From NCBI RefSeq assembly GCF_000015725.1, contig NC_008825.1, forward strand, positions 2,170,001 to 2,234,000: 64,000 nucleotides of DNA. The letters are read 5' to 3'. Positions within the stretch are counted from its first letter, which is position 1, and each line of letters opens with the position of its first letter. Of the stretch, positions 25,061 to 33,217 are shown piece after piece. Source of the stretch: Methylibium petroleiphilum PM1 (GTDB lineage: Bacteria > Pseudomonadota > Gammaproteobacteria > Burkholderiales > Burkholderiaceae_C). The notes below the pieces were generated by a model, which had not been told where the DNA came from, ran no database searches, and saw only the letters and a program-made list of their open reading frames with translations. A program made the translations under genes and the position numbers.

Positions 25061-26594
25061 GATGCGCCACCTGGTCGTGGTGCTGGGCGATCAGCTGGAT
25101 CTGCACGCCGCCGCGTTCGACGGCTTCGACGCCGCACGCGATGCGGTGTGGATGGCCGAGGTGGCCGAGGAATCGGCGCATGTGTGGTCGAGCCAACCGC
25201 GCACGGTGATGTTCCTCGCCGCGATGCGCCACTTCGCGCTCGCCCTGCGTGCGGCTGGGCGAGCCTTGCATTACGCCGCGCTGGACGATCCCGCCACGCA
25301 CGGCAGCCTGCAGGCGCAGCTGCACGCCGACATCGAACGCCTGCGCCCCACCGGCCTCGTGATGACGGCCCCAGGCGACTGGCGCGTGCTGCAGGCGATC
25401 AAGTGCGTGGCGCAGGCGCAGGGCCTGCCGCTCGAGATCCGCGAGGACCGCCATTTCTACGGCAGCGTGCGCGAGTTCGCGGCCCACGCGCGCGGCCGCA
25501 AGGCGCTACGCATGGAGTACTTCTACCGCGAGATGCGCAAGCGCCACGGCGTGTTGATGCACGGAGACGAGCCCGAGGGCGGCCAGTGGAATTTCGATGC
25601 CGACAACCGCGAGGCCTTCGGTGCCGCCGGCCCGGGCGCCGTGCCGCCGCGTGCGGTGTTCGAGCCCGATGCGCTCACGCGCGAGGTGATCGCGCTGGTC
25701 GAGAAGCGCTTCGGCACCCATCCCGGCCGACTCGATGGCTTTGCCTGGCCGGTGACGCGTGCACAGGCACTCGTCGCGCTGCAGCGCTTCATCACCGAGC
25801 GCCTGCCGCTGTTCGGCCGCTACCAGGACGCCATGTGGCCCGGCGAACCCTGGCTGTACCACGCCCACCTGGCGGCCGCGCTGAACCTGAAGCTGCTGAA
25901 CCCGCGCGAGGTCGTGGACGCGGCCGTAGCGGCCTACCGCGGGGGCGCCGCGCCGCTGGCCGGCGTGGAAGGCTTCGTGCGCCAGATCCTCGGCTGGCGC
26001 GAGTACGTGCGCGGCATCTACTGGACCCGCATGCCGGGCTATGCCGAGCTCAATGCACTGGACGCCCGCGAAGACCTGCCCGCCTGGTACTGGACCGGCG
26101 ACACCGAGATGGCCTGCCTGCGCGACGCGATCACGCAGACGCTGCAGCACGGCTACGCGCACCACATCCAGCGCCTGATGGTCACCGGCCTGTACGCGCT
26201 GATGCTGGGCGTGCAGCCGCAGCAGGTGCACGCCTGGTACCTGGCGGTGTACGTGGATGCCGTCGAATGGGTGGAACTGCCCAACACCCTGGGCATGAGC
26301 CAGTACGCGGACGGCGGGCTGATGGGCAGCAAGCCCTACGTGGCGACCGGCAAGTACATCCAGCGCATGAGCCCGCACTGCCAGGGCTGCCGCTACGACC
26401 CCGCCCAGCGCACGGGCGAGAAGGCCTGCCCGTTCACCACGCTGTACTGGGATTTCCTGATGCGCCACGAGGAGACGCTGGCCGGCAATCCGCGCATGGC
26501 GCTGCAGGTGAAGAACGTGGCGCGTCTGGACGACGCGCAGAAGCAGGCGATCCGCGAGCGCGCAGTGGCTATCCGCAACGGCGCGGTCGCGTGA
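25053..26594 (+). CDS. Cryptochrome/photolyase family protein of the iron-sulphur (FeS-BCP, 6-4 photolyase-like) group
   Basis: The 513-residue protein starts at the GTG 25053 overlapping the DUF2256 stop; an ATG three codons later is possible. It opens LVVVLGDQLD, as in the prokaryotic (6-4) photolyases, and has the FAD-binding helical domain with GWREYVRGIYW and GYAHHIQRLMVTGLYALM. Four cysteines that could hold a 4Fe-4S cluster are visible: one in EMACLRD and three in CQGCRYDP...ACPF. It probably repairs (6-4) photoproducts in light. The start of a second, classical photolyase overlaps its stop but is wrecked. Confidence 0.92.
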   Translation: MTEMRHLVVVLGDQLDLHAAAFDGFDAARDAVWMAEVAEESAHVWSSQPRTVMFLAAMRHFALALRAAGRALHYAALDDPATHGSLQAQLHADIERLRPTGLVMTAPGDWRVLQAIKCVAQAQGLPLEIREDRHFYGSVREFAAHARGRKALRMEYFYREMRKRHGVLMHGDEPEGGQWNFDADNREAFGAAGPGAVPPRAVFEPDALTREVIALVEKRFGTHPGRLDGFAWPVTRAQALVALQRFITERLPLFGRYQDAMWPGEPWLYHAHLAAALNLKLLNPREVVDAAVAAYRGGAAPLAGVEGFVRQILGWREYVRGIYWTRMPGYAELNALDAREDLPAWYWTGDTEMACLRDAITQTLQHGYAHHIQRLMVTGLYALMLGVQPQQVHAWYLAVYVDAVEWVELPNTLGMSQYADGGLMGSKPYVATGKYIQRMSPHCQGCRYDPAQRTGEKACPFTTLYWDFLMRHEETLAGNPRMALQVKNVARLDDAQKQAIRERAVAIRNGAVA

Positions 26595-26870
26595 GCCGGG
26601 CCATTGTCTGGTTCAAACGACGACCTGCGCGTGGCAGACCACGCGACGCCGGCCGAGGCAGCGCGCGGCGACGCCGCGCTGGCGCTCTTCATCGTCGAAC
26701 CCGCTTGGCTGACCAGCCCCGAATCCCACCCGCGGCGCGAGGCCTGGTTGCTGAAATGCCGGGTGGCACTGCGCGACGCCCTCGCCGCGCGAGGCCTGCC
26801 GCTGCCGGTGCGCACCGGCGAGGCGGTGGATGGTCCTGGTCGGGGTTTCAGCGACGACCTCGACCGGTAG
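26591..26870 (+). pseudogene. N-terminal remnant of a classical photolyase with a frameshift
   Basis: A GTG at 26591 overlaps the previous stop and begins SRAIVWFKR, the standard start of CPD photolyases. One extra base near 26620 shifts the frame, and the protein resumes as DLRVADHATPAEAARGDAAL in the next frame. This frame runs through part of the antenna-binding Rossmann domain to a stop at 26870. The remaining roughly 400 residues, including the FAD domain, are missing, so it cannot be active. Confidence 0.75.
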
Positions 26871-27043
26871 CACGGCGACGAGGAGCCCGAGACACATGGC
26901 TGACAAGGCCCGCTTCCAGCATCCGGCGGCTGCAACGCGACGTCGAAGCCAACCTGCAAAGCGTGGCCGTGAGGAGAGACCTCCTCGACGAGGTCGATCG
27001 CCCACGTGCGGTCTTGCAACGCGCCGGGGTCATCACGCCCTGA
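26871..27043 (+). other. Remnant DNA with an unidentified coding tail
   Basis: After the photolyase fragment a different reading frame gives a protein-like tail (RRLQRDVEANLQSVAVRR ... AGVITP) ending at the TGA 27041-27043. It looks like the 3' end of another, unidentified gene joined at a deletion point near 26910. No start or promoter is visible. Confidence 0.3.
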
Positions 27044-27895
27044 TCAGTGCCCGCTGCCCTCTCGATCCACGACCACGAGCCAGCGTCCCGCCCAGGGCGT
27101 CATGAGTCGGTCGGAACGCAGGACCCAGAAGCTCTCGCCGCGGGCGACGGCCGCGTCGTAGTCGGCATCGAGCACGCCGTGACGATCGAGAAAGCGGTTC
27201 AGGCTGGCGGCGATGCGGATGCAGCCTTTGGACTGCTGCGTGCCCAGGCGCGGTTCGAGCCGCTGCGGATCGGTGGCGTGCACCTGCAGGCGCATCTGCC
27301 CCCATCCACCGCCGCCCCACCCGCGCCAGCCCTGCTGCCATCCAAAGTCGAAGACGCGCATGCCGCGCGCGCCGTAGCCGCAGATGCCCTGCGCATTGGG
27401 CGTGCCTTCGGCACGGAAGTCGGGATTGGCCAACGTGTGAGGGAAGACCCCCAGCGGCGTCTCGAAATGGTCGTACCCTGAGGCGCGTCCGGTGGACACG
27501 GGACTGGCGCCGACCACGCGCGCCGCGTCGAATCCACCCTGCGGCGGCAGCCACCACAGCACGGCGGCCTGTGCATGCGGCGCACGGTCGACCATGAGCA
27601 CGAACTGTCCGTCTGGCACAGCCACCCCGGCGACCGCGAAAGCCCGCTGCAGCAGGCCGCGCCATTCGATCACCTCTTGTGCGCCGGGCGCCAGGCGGCG
27701 GTCCACCTCGGCAACGAAGACGTCGGCCAACGGCGTCGAGGTCGGCGGGCCATCGTCGACCTCGACGCCCCCGGCCGCTGCGGCGCCGGACGCCATCGCC
27801 ATCGCCATCGCGAGCGAAAGGCCCCACACCGCCGTTTCGGTCAACCGCGGCAATGCCTTCGCGGCCGAGCCGAACGCGAGGTGCGGCTGTTTCAA
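27044..27895 (-). CDS. L,D-transpeptidase family protein
   Basis: The catalytic domain shows TPLGVFPHTLANPDFRAEG and the active-site motif SKGCIRIAAS, matching the YkuD pattern S/T-x-G-C-x-R with Cys as nucleophile. It probably cross-links or anchors peptidoglycan outside the inner membrane. The start is uncertain: a TTG at 27895 overlaps the stop of a 22-codon frame (TTGA) and gives 283 residues with a signal-like stretch (VWGLSLAMAMAMASGAAAA). GTG codons at 27958 and 27829 are alternatives. It lies downstream of hsp20 and may be cotranscribed. Confidence 0.8.
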   Translation of the reverse strand: MKQPHLAFGSAAKALPRLTETAVWGLSLAMAMAMASGAAAAGGVEVDDGPPTSTPLADVFVAEVDRRLAPGAQEVIEWRGLLQRAFAVAGVAVPDGQFVLMVDRAPHAQAAVLWWLPPQGGFDAARVVGASPVSTGRASGYDHFETPLGVFPHTLANPDFRAEGTPNAQGICGYGARGMRVFDFGWQQGWRGWGGGGWGQMRLQVHATDPQRLEPRLGTQQSKGCIRIAASLNRFLDRHGVLDADYDAAVARGESFWVLRSDRLMTPWAGRWLVVVDREGSGH

Positions 27896-27960
27896 AAGCC
27901 ACCGGACTCGCGCAGGCGACGCAGCAGTTCTTCGCTCGGAGGCACGTCGTCGAGGCACAT
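27892..27960 (-). CDS. Possible 22-codon leader ORF between hsp20 and the L,D-transpeptidase
   Basis: An ATG 12 bp after the hsp20 stop opens MCLDDVPPSEELLRRLRESG and ends GF-stop, the TGA overlapping a TTG start of the transpeptidase. The codon use and amphipathic composition look protein-like. It may couple translation of the transpeptidase to hsp20, or be a chance or relic frame. Confidence 0.3.
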   Translation of the reverse strand: MCLDDVPPSEELLRRLRESGGF

Positions 27961-27971
27961 GGTGACCTCGA

Positions 27972-28385
27972 CTACTGGATCGCGATGACGCGGGAGCCGG
28001 CACCGTCGCGCTTGGGCAGGGTCAGCTTCAGCACGCCATCTTCCAGCTTCGCGACGACCGCCTTGTCGTCGATCTCGTGCGCCAGCGAGAACCCGCGCGA
28101 TGCGCTGCCGTAGTAGGTTTCCTTCAGTAGCGAGCGGCCGGACTTCTCCTCCTTCTCCTTGCGCACTTCGGCGCTGATGGAAACGTAGTTGCCGTCGACC
28201 GAGACGCGGATGTCATCCTTCTTCGCGCCAGGAATCGATGCGCGAACGTGGTAGTCCTTGTCGTTCTCGGTGACGTCGACTTTGATCTCGGCCGGCATGT
28301 CGGCCGCCAACGAGGTGGGCACGGTGCGCGCGAAGCGGCGGAAGAACTCGGGGAAGAAATCGTCGAGGCGGGCGAGGTCATTCAT
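27972..28385 (-). CDS. Hsp20/alpha-crystallin family small heat-shock protein
   Basis: The 137-residue protein starts at the ATG 28383-28385, 8 nt after GGAG. A hydrophobic N-terminus (LDDFFPEFFRRFA) precedes an alpha-crystallin domain (about 40-137) with IKVDVTENDKDYHVRASIPG and KLEDGVLKLTLPKR. It differs clearly from the 13-14 kb pair. No sigma-32 promoter is visible; instead a CRP/FNR-like dyad and a -10-like hexamer lie upstream, suggesting redox or oxygen control rather than heat control. Confidence 0.93.
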   Translation of the reverse strand: MNDLARLDDFFPEFFRRFARTVPTSLAADMPAEIKVDVTENDKDYHVRASIPGAKKDDIRVSVDGNYVSISAEVRKEKEEKSGRSLLKETYYGSASRGFSLAHEIDDKAVVAKLEDGVLKLTLPKRDGAGSRVIAIQ

Positions 28386-28434
28386 GGTCAGCTCCATTCG
28401 GTTGAGTCGCTGCACGACACGCAGCGGCAAGGTC

Positions 28435-28475
28435 AGTCTAGGATTCGCTCCGGCGCACGGCTTGCGCCACGTCAA
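28435..28475 (-). promoter_or_regulatory. CRP/FNR-like box 1 with -10 hexamer, hsp20 promoter
   Basis: On the minus strand TTGACGTGGCGCAA (28462-28475) is followed by TAGACT (28435-28440), a -10-like hexamer centred 31 nt after the dyad centre. A class II CRP/FNR activator site at -41.5 requires about 32 nt. The transcript would begin near 28427 and read into hsp20. Confidence 0.6.
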
Positions 28476-28477
28476 GC

Positions 28478-28712
28478 CAACCGAACGAGCGGGCGGCAGC
28501 CGCGACCTGCCTGTCGTCGGCCATCCGGCCGGAGAGATCGCATCGCTGGTCGACAAGGAGCAGCCGGACCTGTTTGGGATGAGCTCGCACGGCCACGGCG
28601 TGTTCGCCGGGTTGGTGCTTGGCTCGGTCGGCACCGGCGTCCTGGACCGCTGCAAAACGGCAGCGTTGCTCTCGGTGGCCTCGCAACCGATGAACCTGCT
28701 GCTGGCCCGCCG
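28478..28712 (+). pseudogene. C-terminal remnant of a universal stress protein
   Basis: One frame on the plus strand encodes GEIASLVDKEQPDLFGMSSH followed directly by GHGVFAGLVLGSVGTGVLDR. This is the C-terminal half of a UspA domain, including the G-x2-G-x8-9-G-S/T nucleotide loop in worn form. No start, N-terminal half or proper stop exists; the frame runs on antisense to the P-type ATPase gene. It is a truncated, decayed gene downstream of FNR-like box 1. Confidence 0.65.
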
Positions 28713-28749
28713 CCCGCCTTGCGCTCCGGCTGGATGCCACGAGCCGCCA

Positions 28750-30547
28750 TCAACGCGAATCGGCCGCCGGGATGGGCAACGTGCGATCTTGCGGAAACGA
28801 GACGCGCTGGAACGCGCCCAGTGCATGCTTGGCCAGCTCGACTGCGGCCAGATAGGAAAGCGTCAGCGCGACGATCATCGCCAGCGCCGGCAACGGCAGT
28901 GGCACGAAGCCGAAGGCATCGGCCCAGGGGAGCCACGGCATCGCCACCGCCAGCGCCGTGATCGCGAGGCTGCTCGCCGCCAGCCAGGCAGAGGGCCGAT
29001 CGCGCCACGCGGCGTGCGGCGTGCGGATCAGGAAGATGACCAGGACCTGCGTGGCCATCGACTGCACGAACCACGCGCTCTGGAAGACGGCGGCCGGGAC
29101 GTGCAGAACGAGCACCATCAGCGCGAACGCGGCGAGGTCGAACACCGAGCTCAGCGTGCCGAAGCACAACATGAAGTTGCGGATCTCGGCGACATCCCAG
29201 CGCTGCGGCACGAACAGTTGGGCGTCGCTCACGCGGTCGGTCGGGATCGCGAGTTCCGACAGGTCGTAGAGGAAGTTGTTGAGCAGGATCTGCACCGGCC
29301 GCATCGGCAGGAACGGCAGGAACACCGCGGCGGCTGCCATGCTGACCATGTTGCCGAAGTTGGAACTGGTGGCCATCTTCACGTACTTGCCGACGTTGAC
29401 CACGGTGCGCCGGCCTTCACGCAAGCCGTCGCACAGCACCGCGAGGTCTTGCTCCAGGAGAACCAGATCGGCCGCCTGCTTGGCGACGTCGACTGCGCCG
29501 TCGACCGAGATGCCGACGTCGGCCGAGTGCAGCGGCGGCGCGTCGTTGATGCCGTCGCCGAGGTAGCCGACGACATGCCCGCCGGCCTGAAGCGCGCGCA
29601 CGATGCGGTTCTTCTGCTCCGGTGTCACGCGGCAGAACAAGGTGGCATCGGACGCCGCGGCGCGCAGCGCATGGTCGTCGAGTGCGGCGATCTGCGTGCC
29701 GGTCAACACGCCGCCAAGCGGCAGGGACAGCGCGCCGCACAGGTGCCGGGCCACGGCTTCGTGGTCGCCGGTGACGATCTTCACCGCCACGCCGTGCGCC
29801 CGCAGCGAGCGCAGCGCCTCGGCCGCAGACGCCTTGGGCGGATCGGTGAACGCAACGAAGCCGGCAAAGATGAAGTCGTGTTCGTCGCGCGCCGTGACAT
29901 CCGTCGTGGCGTTGTCGATACACCGCGTGGCCACGGCCAGCAGGCGCAGGCCCTGCTCGCCGCACTGCGCAAACAGGCGTTCGATGGAGATACGGCGCGC
30001 TGCGTCTAACGCCGCGATGCCCGAACCCTGCTCGACACCCACACACAGGCGCAAGATGTCTTCCGGCGCACCTTTGGCCACGAGCAGCCGGGAGCCCGCG
30101 CGCTCGACCAGCACCGAGACCCGGCGCCGCTCGAAGTCGAAGGGCACTTCATCGAGCTTGCGCCAGCCCTCTGCATCTAGCTGGCCGTGGGCAAGGATGG
30201 CGTCGTCCAGCGGGCTCTTCAGCCCGGTCTCGAAGTGGCTGTTGAGCCACGCCAGTTCGAGCACGCGCGGGCTCGGCTCGCCTTCGGCATCGAGCGCACG
30301 CTCGACGCGCAAGCGCGCCTCGGTCAGGGTCCCGGTCTTGTCGGTGCACAACACGTCCATCGCGCCGAGGTCCTGCACCGCGGCGAGCCGCTTGACGACA
30401 ACCTTGCGGCGCGCCAAGCGCGCGGCACCGCGGGCCAGTGTCACCGACACGATCATCGGCAGCAGCTCCGGCGTCAGGCCCACGGCCAGCGCGACCGCGA
30501 AGAGGAAGGATTCCAGCATCGGCCGCTGGTTCAGCAGGTTGACAAAA
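28750..30547 (-). pseudogene. mgtA: MgtA-like P-type Mg2+-ATPase, C-terminal part downstream of a frameshift
   Basis: About 600 residues continue the ATPase interrupted at the T4 tract 30544-30547. The order is the M4 segment with FAVALAVGLTPELLPMIVSV, phosphorylation motif DKTGTLT, nucleotide-binding KGAPE, TGDHEAVARHL, hinge GDGINDAPPL and six C-terminal helices containing the NNFLYDLSELAIPTD signature of Mg2+-importing P-type ATPases. All catalytic motifs are intact. One missing base joins the two frames perfectly: LVLAVV would run into FVNLLNQRP. A recent mutation, a sequencing error or recoding are all possible. Confidence 0.8.
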
Positions 30548-31331
30548 CGACGGCCAGTACCAGCGCCACCGTGGCACGCGTCAGCAGTAGACCGAAGCGA
30601 CGCGTCGCGCGTTCGAAGGCTGTCGGCGGCGGCGCCTGCGCGAGGCGATGCGCCAGCCGGCCCAGCTCTGTCTGCCGCCCGGTCGCGCACACCAGCACGC
30701 GGGCCGATCCGCTGACCACACTGCTGCCCATCAGGGCGGCGTGCGGGCAGCCGAGTGCGACCTGCTCGGTCCCGGCAGTAGCGCGCGGCCGCTTCTCGAC
30801 AGGGAACGCCTCGCCCGTCAGAGACGCCTCGTTGACGAAGAAGTCATTCGCCTCCAGCAACCGCCCATCGGCCGGCACCAGGTTACCGGCAGCCAGCATG
30901 ACGCAGTCGCCAGGAACCAGGCGTGACGCCGGCAGCTCGACCTCGCGCCCATCGCGCCAGGCCCGCACGCGCAAGGCCACCGAACGTTGCAGTGCCTCGA
31001 CGGCGCGTCCCGCGCGATGCTCCTGGAACAGGTCGAGGCAGATGCTCGCCAGCACCACCGCAGTGACAAGACCGAAGCTGATCGCATCGCCGGTCGCGGC
31101 GGCGATCCCCGAGGCCACCAGCAGCACCAAAGTCAGCGGTTCCAGCAGGCGCGTGGCGACGCGGCGGACGAACGATGACCCTTTGGCCTGCTCGAGCCGG
31201 TTCTCGCCATGGCGGCGCAGGCGCGCGGCTGCCTGGCGCTGCGTCAAGCCTCGCGGGGTCGTGTGCAGCGTCGCCAGCAGCCGGTCGAGCGGCAACAGCC
31301 ACCAAGTCGCGGGCGCCTTGTGCTGCACCAC
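30531..31331 (-). CDS. MgtA-like P-type Mg2+-ATPase, N-terminal part ending at a frameshift
   Basis: This frame starts at a GTG 7 bp after the phaC stop and codes 266 residues: the cation-ATPase N-terminal domain (LDRLLATLHTTPRGLTQRQA), helices M1-M2 (LEPLTLVLLVASGIAAATGD) and the actuator domain with VPADGRLLEANDFFVNEASL followed by TGEAFPVEK. Within helix M3 (ATVALVLAVV) it runs into a premature stop (STC-stop), because one base appears lost from a T tract. As drawn it yields only a truncated, inactive product unless the ribosome shifts. It is probably cotranscribed with phaC. Confidence 0.75.
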   Translation of the reverse strand: MVQHKAPATWWLLPLDRLLATLHTTPRGLTQRQAAARLRRHGENRLEQAKGSSFVRRVATRLLEPLTLVLLVASGIAAATGDAISFGLVTAVVLASICLDLFQEHRAGRAVEALQRSVALRVRAWRDGREVELPASRLVPGDCVMLAAGNLVPADGRLLEANDFFVNEASLTGEAFPVEKRPRATAGTEQVALGCPHAALMGSSVVSGSARVLVCATGRQTELGRLAHRLAQAPPPTAFERATRRFGLLLTRATVALVLAVVLSTC

Positions 31332-31338
31332 CGGAGAC

Positions 31339-33126
31339 TCAGCGCATCAGCACGTACTGCCCCGGCGCATCCGCCAGCACGGCATAGCCCTGCGCGGCCG
31401 CGCCGACGGCCGGTGGCGTGACCAGACGGCCGGAGCGGCTCGCCAGCCAGCGTTGCCACTCGGGCCACCAGGAGCCGGGCTTTGCCTCGGCCTGCGCGAG
31501 ATACAGGTCGGGGTCGATGTACTTGCCATCCGCGGCGCGGGTGCGCACGCGGTAGTGCCGGTGGGGATGGCCCGGCGGGCTGACGACGCCGACGTTGTGG
31601 CCGCCGCTGGTCAGCACGAAGGTCAGTTCGGTGTCGGTCAGCACGTGCAGCTTGTAGACCGAGCGCCACGGCGCGACATGGTCCGTCTCGGTGCCGAGGC
31701 AGAACACGGGCACGTGCACGTCGCCCAGCGCGACCGGCTTGCCGGCCACACGGAAGCGCGCAGCGGCCAGATCGTTGCGCAGGAAGAGGCGCTTCAGATA
31801 CTGAGCGTGCATGCGGTAGGGCATGCGGGTGGCGTCCTGGTTCCAGGCCATCAGGTCGGTCATGGGCGCGCGCTCACCCATCAGGTAGTCGCGCACACCG
31901 CGCGACCAGATCAGATCGTTGGAGCGCAGAATCTGGAAGGCGCCGGCCATCTGGTCGCTGGCGAGGTAGCCGCGATCGAACATGATGTCCTCGAGAAACG
32001 CCACCTCGCTGTCGTCGATGAAAAGGGCGATCTCGCCCGGCTCGGTGAAATCGGTCTGCGCGGCCAGCAGCGTCAGCGAGGCGAGGCGATCGTCGCCGTC
32101 GCGCGCCATCGCGGCGGCGCCGATCGCCAGCAGCGTGCCGCCCAGGCAGTAGCCGACGGCATGCACGCGGCGTTTCGGCACGATCGCGCCGACCGCGTCG
32201 AGCGCGTCGTACAAACCCATGCGCAGGTAGTCCTCCATGCCGTAGTCGCGCTCGGCTTCGCCCGGGTTCTTCCACGACACGCAGAACACCGTGTGGCCTT
32301 GATCGACGAGATACCGGATCAGCGAGTCGTGCGGCGACAGGTCGAGCACGTAGTACTTCATGATCCACGCGGGCACGATCAGGATCGGCTCGGGATGCAC
32401 CTTCGGCGTGGTCGGCGTGTACTGGATCAGCTCGACGAGCGAATTGCGCAGCACGACCTTCCCCGGCGTAGTGGCCAGGTTCCCACCGACGCCCCAAGCC
32501 TCGCTGCCCGCGCTCGGGCGGCCCGCCTTCAGGCGCTCCCAATCGTCCCACCAGTGCCCGGCGCCCTGCGCCAGGTTGGCGCCGAGGGTGGAGAGCGTGC
32601 GCTGCAGCACCAGCGGATTGGTGGCGACGAAATTGCTCGGCGAGCACAGGTCCAGCAGTTGGCGGGTGATGAAGGTCACCACCTCCTCATGGTGCTTCGA
32701 GACGCCGCGCACTCCGGTGGTGGCGTTGTGCCACCATTGTTGGGTGAGCAGGAAAGACTGCGAGATCAGGTTGAACGGCCACTGGTGCCAGGCCGGGTCG
32801 GCGAAGCGCCTGTCCTGCGGCAGCGGCTCGATGCAGCAGGGCGCTTCGGGGCTCGTTGCATGCGCGAGGTACAAGGCGAGCCGAAGCGCCTTGCGCCAGG
32901 CTTTGTGCACCAGCTCGGCCTGCTTGGCCGGCGACAGCGCCAGGTGCGACAACCAGTCGACATAGGCGAGCAGCAGCGCCGACGGCGAGACGCCGCGCGT
33001 GGCGTGCCCGAGTTGCGCGTGCAGCCAGCGATCGAACCCTTCGGTGGGCTCACCCACGGGAATGTCCAGCACCGGCGGCGCTCGAGCTGCGTCGACCTCG
33101 ATCTGCTGAGTCATGGTCCGTCCCAT
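31339..33126 (-). CDS. phaC: Class I-type polyhydroxyalkanoate synthase
   Basis: The 595-residue protein has the PhaC N-terminal domain (FDRWLHAQLGHATRGVSPSA, LLTQQWWHNATTGVRGVS) and the alpha/beta catalytic domain. Cys327 in the lipase-box-like GYCLGG is the nucleophile, the Asp lies in GTETDHVAPW and the His in SGGHNVGVVSPPG. It polymerises hydroxyacyl-CoA into storage polyester. An ATG 12 bp further in is an alternative start. No phaA, phaB or phasin is nearby, so it is an accessory synthase. The promoter shows an FNR-like dyad at -41.5 with TATAGT. Confidence 0.93.
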   Translation of the reverse strand: MGRTMTQQIEVDAARAPPVLDIPVGEPTEGFDRWLHAQLGHATRGVSPSALLLAYVDWLSHLALSPAKQAELVHKAWRKALRLALYLAHATSPEAPCCIEPLPQDRRFADPAWHQWPFNLISQSFLLTQQWWHNATTGVRGVSKHHEEVVTFITRQLLDLCSPSNFVATNPLVLQRTLSTLGANLAQGAGHWWDDWERLKAGRPSAGSEAWGVGGNLATTPGKVVLRNSLVELIQYTPTTPKVHPEPILIVPAWIMKYYVLDLSPHDSLIRYLVDQGHTVFCVSWKNPGEAERDYGMEDYLRMGLYDALDAVGAIVPKRRVHAVGYCLGGTLLAIGAAAMARDGDDRLASLTLLAAQTDFTEPGEIALFIDDSEVAFLEDIMFDRGYLASDQMAGAFQILRSNDLIWSRGVRDYLMGERAPMTDLMAWNQDATRMPYRMHAQYLKRLFLRNDLAAARFRVAGKPVALGDVHVPVFCLGTETDHVAPWRSVYKLHVLTDTELTFVLTSGGHNVGVVSPPGHPHRHYRVRTRAADGKYIDPDLYLAQAEAKPGSWWPEWQRWLASRSGRLVTPPAVGAAAQGYAVLADAPGQYVLMR

Positions 33127-33140
33127 CCATCCAGCACCTC

Positions 33141-33182
33141 ACTATAGGGACGGCCGGCGCGACCGCCATTGACGCAGCGCAA
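33141..33182. promoter_or_regulatory. CRP/FNR-like box 2 between divergent phaC and ftsH
   Basis: TTGACGCAGCGCAA (33169-33182, plus strand) lies between the divergent genes. On the minus strand the hexamer TATAGT (plus-strand ACTATA, 33141-33146) is centred exactly 32 nt from the dyad centre, ideal for a class II activator promoter of phaC starting near 33134. On the plus strand GAGACT sits at the same distance, but the start would then coincide with the ftsH GTG. The dyad may serve both genes. Confidence 0.6.
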
Positions 33183-33217
33183 GCGGACCCCCCTGGCGCG
33201 CGGCGAGACTGGCTGCC

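Noticed and set aside
33137-33153. CTCACTATAGGGA, identical to 13 bases of the phage T7 promoter
   Set aside because: The upstream recognition half of a T7 promoter is absent and no phage genes occur. The same bases are better explained as the minus-strand -10 hexamer TATAGT of phaC at the right distance from the FNR-like dyad.
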